Positions 60,700 to 64,000 of a stretch of DNA of 64,000 nucleotides are shown piece after piece (within the stretch, counting starts at the first letter, position 1; each line of letters begins with the position of its first letter). The position numbers and the translations under genes are program-made. The DNA comes from Cohnella silvisoli. Its GTDB lineage: Bacteria; Bacillota; Bacilli; Paenibacillales; Paenibacillaceae. The notes below the pieces were generated by a model, which worked only from the letters and a program-made list of their open reading frames with translations, made no database searches and was not told the DNA's origin. Location of the stretch: the NCBI RefSeq assembly GCF_021190915.1, contig NZ_JAIOAP010000004.1, positions 310,001-374,000 on the forward strand, in the 5' to 3' direction.

Positions 60700-61738
60700 C
60701 AATCAATCAACGGGGATACTGTTTCGTTGCGATGCATCCTGGGAAATTGGTTCCGGTCATGTCATGAGGTGCATTTCTCTAGCCAGAGAGCTTAAGGCAA
60801 CTGGTTTCAGGGTTGTGTTTCTCACTAATTCCGGAGGCGCAGAAGTCCTTCGTGGTTTTGTGGAGTTTACTATTGAGGTAGAGAGTATACATGAAAAATC
60901 GAAAGAAACATTGCAAATACTTGAATCTATAAATAAATATGAAATTAAATATTTAATATGGGATTCGTACCAATTGAATCAGGAAAACTTGACAGCCGTA
61001 TCTACTCGTGTTTTGACGATGGTGGTGGATGATATCTACTTACTTTCAGTATATGAATGTGATGCTATTCTGAACCCCAACATTTACGCGAGCAGGGAGA
61101 AATACTCGACTACCAAACAGACTAATATGTTGTTAGGCTTGAATTATTTGATGCTACGTCCTTCATTTTCCAACCTTAAAGGACAGTATTTGATCGAGAA
61201 TCGAGTAAATCGTATTTTACTAACCTTTGGTGGTTCGGATGAATACAATCTTACCCGGCATTTTTGTGAATGGCTTAACGAATTTGAAACATTTAATTTG
61301 AAAATATCGCTTGTTCTCGGGTCTCACTATCAATTCAAACAAGAGTTGTTCGAATATTTGGATAAACCGTCGTTGCACGAATATAAAGTGTATCACAATG
61401 TTAAGGCCATGGCGGATTTGTTAATCCAACAGGATATAGTTATATGCGCAGGCGGATCTACTATGTATGAGCTTGCTTGCCTGGGGATCCCAGCATGTCC
61501 AGTCATTACAGCAGAGAATCAAAGGGAATTGGTTGAGACATTCGGACGGTATGGAGCATGTGAAGCTCTTGGTGATGTTCAAAGTCTTTCTAAACCACTT
61601 TTTCAGCAATCCTTTCACAAATTGGTATCATCAAATGAGATAAGACTAAAGATGAGCCGACTAGGTAGCGCGCTAGTAGATGGTAGGGGAGCATCGCGGG
61701 TCGCCGAATACATTCAAAAAAGGCTAACGGGGGTTTAG
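60692..61738 (+). CDS. pseG: UDP-sugar hydrolase, PseG-like
   Basis: Removes UDP from the diacetamido-altrose intermediate of the pseudaminic pathway. The 348-aa GT-B-type protein has the N-terminal GILFRCDASWEIGSGHVMRC with the catalytic His of PseG, DSYQLNQENL, VVDDIYLLSVYECDAILNPN, a UDP-binding ILLTFGGSDEYNLTR, and AGGSTMYELACLGIPACPV (near residue 260). ATG 60692 overlaps the pseF end by eight bases; an ATG at 60668 is possible. PseG homology separates this pathway from the legionaminic one, whose hydrolase is of a different type. Confidence 0.86.
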   Translation: MFNNQSTGILFRCDASWEIGSGHVMRCISLARELKATGFRVVFLTNSGGAEVLRGFVEFTIEVESIHEKSKETLQILESINKYEIKYLIWDSYQLNQENLTAVSTRVLTMVVDDIYLLSVYECDAILNPNIYASREKYSTTKQTNMLLGLNYLMLRPSFSNLKGQYLIENRVNRILLTFGGSDEYNLTRHFCEWLNEFETFNLKISLVLGSHYQFKQELFEYLDKPSLHEYKVYHNVKAMADLLIQQDIVICAGGSTMYELACLGIPACPVITAENQRELVETFGRYGACEALGDVQSLSKPLFQQSFHKLVSSNEIRLKMSRLGSALVDGRGASRVAEYIQKRLTGV

Positions 61739-61742
61739 ATTA

Positions 61743-62801
61743 ATGGGTAAGGAAGTTGTCATTGGCGGTCGTACTCTTGGAAATGGCAAGCAACCGTTCA
61801 TTGTAGCAGAGGCGGGAATCAATCATAATGGGAGCCTGGATCTTGCATTTCAAATGATTGTGGCTGCTAAGGATGCTGGAGTTGACGCCGTTAAATTCCA
61901 AACGTTCAAAGCCGAAGAATTTATTGCGGATGAACATCAAACCTATACCTACATGTCCCAAGGGAAAACGATTACGGAATCCATGTTTCAAATGTTTAAG
62001 CGTTGCGAATTTTCACGTGATGAATGGTTCGCCATTAAACAGAAATGTGATGAGGAAGGGATATTATTTCTCTCTACTCCTCAGAACCGTTCAGATCTCG
62101 ATCTCTTATTGGAACTTGGGGTTCCTGCCATTAAAGTAGGATCGGATGATTTCACGAACCTTCCCCTTCTGAAAAGCTATGCCAAGACGAAACTTCCGAT
62201 GATTGTTTCGTGTGGCATGTCTGATCTGGGAGAGGTTTATACAGCACTTCAATCGTTAGGTTCTTTGAATGGTTATCCTACTATTTTGCTGCTTTGCACT
62301 TCTCAATATCCAACACCGCCTGAGGATGTCAATTTGCTCAAGCTGAGATCGTTGGCTGGTGCTTTCCCCGATTTATGTCTCGGTTTTTCTGATCATTCCC
62401 AAGGATACTATGCCTCTACGGTCGCAGTGGCATTCGGTGCTTGTTTCTTCGAAAAACATTTTACATTGGACAGGGGGCTGCCAGGGCCTGATCATTGGTT
62501 CTCGGAAAATCCAGACAGTTTAAGAGAATGGGCACTAGCAATTCGAACGGGATACAAAATGCTAGGCAACTCTCTTGTAAGGCCGACGGAGCAGGAAGAA
62601 GAAATGAGGGTTTTGGCGCGAAGAAGCATCGTTGCGGTGAAAGATATCTACGAGGGCGAGCAGTTAACCTCTGAGAATGTTGGTCTTCGAAGACCCGGTA
62701 ATGGCTTGCCTCCTCATTTATTCGAAGAAGTCTTAAGCAAAAAGACACCACGATTTATTGCGAAGGGAACTTTGCTTCAGTGGGGTGATTTCTTATCATG
62801 A
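61743..62801 (+). CDS. pseI: Pseudaminate/sialate-type synthase, PseI (NeuB family)
   Basis: Condenses PEP with the six-carbon amino sugar to give a nonulosonic acid. The 352-aa protein has the TIM barrel (FIVAEAGINHNGSLDLA, VDAVKFQTFKAEEF, AIKVGSDDFTNLPLL, LLCTSQYPTPPEDVNL, GFSDHSQG, FEKHFTLDRGLPGPDHWFS) and a C-terminal antifreeze-like SAF domain (ARRSIVAVKDIYEGEQLT, LRRPGNGLPP). The substrate among Neu, Leg and Pse is inferred from PseG and PseB nearby. It ends in an ATGA overlap with the next gene. Confidence 0.9.
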   Translation: MGKEVVIGGRTLGNGKQPFIVAEAGINHNGSLDLAFQMIVAAKDAGVDAVKFQTFKAEEFIADEHQTYTYMSQGKTITESMFQMFKRCEFSRDEWFAIKQKCDEEGILFLSTPQNRSDLDLLLELGVPAIKVGSDDFTNLPLLKSYAKTKLPMIVSCGMSDLGEVYTALQSLGSLNGYPTILLLCTSQYPTPPEDVNLLKLRSLAGAFPDLCLGFSDHSQGYYASTVAVAFGACFFEKHFTLDRGLPGPDHWFSENPDSLREWALAIRTGYKMLGNSLVRPTEQEEEMRVLARRSIVAVKDIYEGEQLTSENVGLRRPGNGLPPHLFEEVLSKKTPRFIAKGTLLQWGDFLS

Positions 62802-63244
62802 ATAGGGAAGAATACCAACGATATTTCGTTGAAATGACTCATTTCCAAGATAATCCTTTTCATCCTATGGTATGGATTAACGGCGAACCGGAAATTGGAG
62901 AAGAAGTTTATATTGGAGCCTTATCTGAAATTAATGCTAAGGGTGCAAAAGTACTTATCGGCTCTCATTGTGATATTGCATCATTTGTTTCGATCAATTG
63001 TGCGGATTCTCATCGCAAATGCATTGGCTTGTCTGAAGAAATAGAGCGCAAAGATATAATAATTGGTGAGCATGTCTTCATCGGTTCCCATAGCTTTATC
63101 AAAGGCGGGGCTGTGGTTGGGCACCATTCGGTCATTGCTGCGGGAACGATTGTTGAAGGAGTGGAGATACCTCCGTATTCACTTGTTATTGGCAATCCTA
63201 TGAAGGTCAAGGAAGGATATTATCTTACCAAGGATAAAGGGTGA
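62798..63244 (+). CDS. Hexapeptide-repeat acyltransferase
   Basis: A 148-aa left-handed beta-helix protein with repeated I-G-x4-(I/V) turns (IGEEVYIGALSEINAKGAKVLIGSHCDIA, then IIGEHVFIGSHSFIKGGAVVGHHSVIAAGTIVEG) and the usual closing PPYSLVIGNPMKVK. Such enzymes acetylate sugars. It could be the N-acetyltransferase that replaces PseH (a GNAT protein in Campylobacter), or modify the finished sugar. Translationally coupled to pseI. Confidence 0.85.
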   Translation: MNREEYQRYFVEMTHFQDNPFHPMVWINGEPEIGEEVYIGALSEINAKGAKVLIGSHCDIASFVSINCADSHRKCIGLSEEIERKDIIIGEHVFIGSHSFIKGGAVVGHHSVIAAGTIVEGVEIPPYSLVIGNPMKVKEGYYLTKDKG

Positions 63245-63250
63245 TGAAAA

Positions 63251-63925
63251 TTGATCTTAACGGCTCATCAACCTGCCTATCTTCCTTGGTTAGGTTATTT
63301 TGATAAAATCAATCGAAGCGATCTTTATATATTTTTGGATTCAGTCCAATACGAGACTCGAAGTTATATTAATAGAAATAAAATTAAAACACCAAATGGC
63401 GAAATGTGGTTGTCTATACCCGTGAAGTCAAAAGGCCATCGGGACATTCCTTTGCTTGAAGTGGAGATAGACTCAGCCGTAGACTGGAAAAAAAGCCACT
63501 TAAAATCTATGTTTCTGAATTATAAAAAAGCACCTCGCTTCGAGGAGTGTTTCCCCCAACTGGAAAAATTATATGAACCAGATTTTCAATTCTTGAGTGA
63601 GCTTTGTTTGCATCAACTGCATTTCTGGTTTAGGCAATTAGGAATTCAAACTCCTATCGTCCGCTTAAGTGATTTACAAATGGAAAGTAAAAAATCCGAT
63701 CTCATATTTGATTTGTGTGTAAAGTTTGGTGCTACGGATTACATCTCAGGTGCTCTCGGAAAAGACTACCTAGAGGAACAGAAGTTTGAGGGGCGCGAAA
63801 TCAAGATTGAATATCAAAACTACGTTCACCCCGTATATCCACAGCTATGGGGGGAGTTTTTGCCTTATATAAGCATAGTTGATTTTTGGATGAACACAAC
63901 GGATAACAATAAGATATGGGGGTAA
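63251..63925 (+). CDS. WbqC-family protein
   Basis: A 224-aa cytoplasmic protein with the family start ILTAHQPAYLPWLGYFDKINRSDLYIFLDSVQYE, then NRNKIKTPNGEMWLSIPVK and YISGALGKDYL near residue 174. WbqC proteins occur in polysaccharide and flagellar glycan clusters; their exact reaction is not settled (conserved His and Trp suggest an enzyme or ligand pocket). TTG 63251 follows AAGGGTGAT at 63237-63245 at a good distance. Confidence 0.85.
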   Translation: MILTAHQPAYLPWLGYFDKINRSDLYIFLDSVQYETRSYINRNKIKTPNGEMWLSIPVKSKGHRDIPLLEVEIDSAVDWKKSHLKSMFLNYKKAPRFEECFPQLEKLYEPDFQFLSELCLHQLHFWFRQLGIQTPIVRLSDLQMESKKSDLIFDLCVKFGATDYISGALGKDYLEEQKFEGREIKIEYQNYVHPVYPQLWGEFLPYISIVDFWMNTTDNNKIWG

Positions 63926-63930
63926 GAAAA

Positions 63931-64000
63931 ATGGGATTTTCTAATGAGTGGGAACAATTGTATGCTGAGCAAGCACATATTAGCGTTTGGCCATGGAGTG
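63931..64000 (+). CDS. Start of a further glycan-cluster gene, probably a methyltransferase (3' cut)
   Basis: A frame from ATG 63931, with GGGGG (63919-63922 region) upstream, runs to the right edge and reads MGFSNEWEQLYAEQAHISVWPWS. The E-W-x-x-x-Y then S-V-W-P-W-S opening resembles SAM-dependent methyltransferases found in flagellar glycan loci. Only 23 codons are seen, so the family is tentative. Confidence 0.5.
   Translation, partial: MGFSNEWEQLYAEQAHISVWPWS

Overview
The window looks like a chromosomal segment of a spore-forming, flagellated, S-layer-bearing member of the Bacillales, most likely Paenibacillaceae (Paenibacillus or Cohnella type). The reasons are the gene order (ywzB-like, murA, spoIID, spoIIQ, spoIIID, mbl, flhO, flhP), an alpha/beta-type small acid-soluble spore protein, csaB next to genes for SLH-domain proteins, degSU followed by comFA and comFC and the flgM-flgK-flgL-fliW-csrA-hag block, frequent GTG/TTG starts with strong purine-rich ribosome sites, and many U-tailed terminators. 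All but one of the genes are on the + strand. I saw no rRNA, tRNA, insertion sequence, prophage or CRISPR array.

Layout. 1-8.7 kb: cell-wall and sporulation genes (murA, spoIID, spoIIQ, spoIIID), a degenerate HD-GYP protein, the mreB paralogue mbl and two flagellar rod/hook genes. 8.7-17.7 kb: membrane and envelope precursors (epuA-like, pgsA-like, fabZ, pgcA), a DUF5693 membrane protein, then csaB, tagA and tagO, which build and pyruvylate the secondary cell wall polymer that SLH domains bind. 17.9-40 kb: a surface-protein region with a 1422-aa protein (C-terminal SLH), the probable main S-layer protein (N-terminal SLH, tandem start sites, long leader), an AT-rich pair of secreted proteins of unknown function, rmlB, a heptad-repeat coiled-coil protein, an SASP, metK, a 1346-aa SLH protein, an MmcQ/YjbR protein and a phosphodiester glycosidase. 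40-47 kb: degSU, a lone minus-strand Vsr/DUF559-like nuclease beside hairpin repeats, and the competence genes comFA and comFC. 47-54 kb: an acyltransferase and the late flagellar operon (yvyF, flgM, flgN, flgK, flgL, yviE, fliW, csrA). 54-64 kb: a large flagellin gene with a CsrA-type hairpin in its leader, then a translationally coupled operon that appears to make and attach a pseudaminic-acid-like sugar to flagellin (199-aa unknown, Maf transferase, methylase, PseB, PseF, PseG, PseI, hexapeptide acyltransferase, WbqC family). It runs off the right edge.

How it fits together. TagO and TagA start the wall polymer, CsaB adds pyruvate, and three SLH proteins use it as anchor. FlgM, FliW and CsrA are the checkpoint proteins that time flagellin expression. 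SigD-type promoters lie before hag and before the glycosylation operon, suggesting that filament subunit and its glycan are made together. The least explained parts are the AT-rich secreted pair at 26.1-29.2 kb, the 199-aa protein coupled to Maf, the nuclease-HTH gene with its neighbouring repeats, and several structured leaders.
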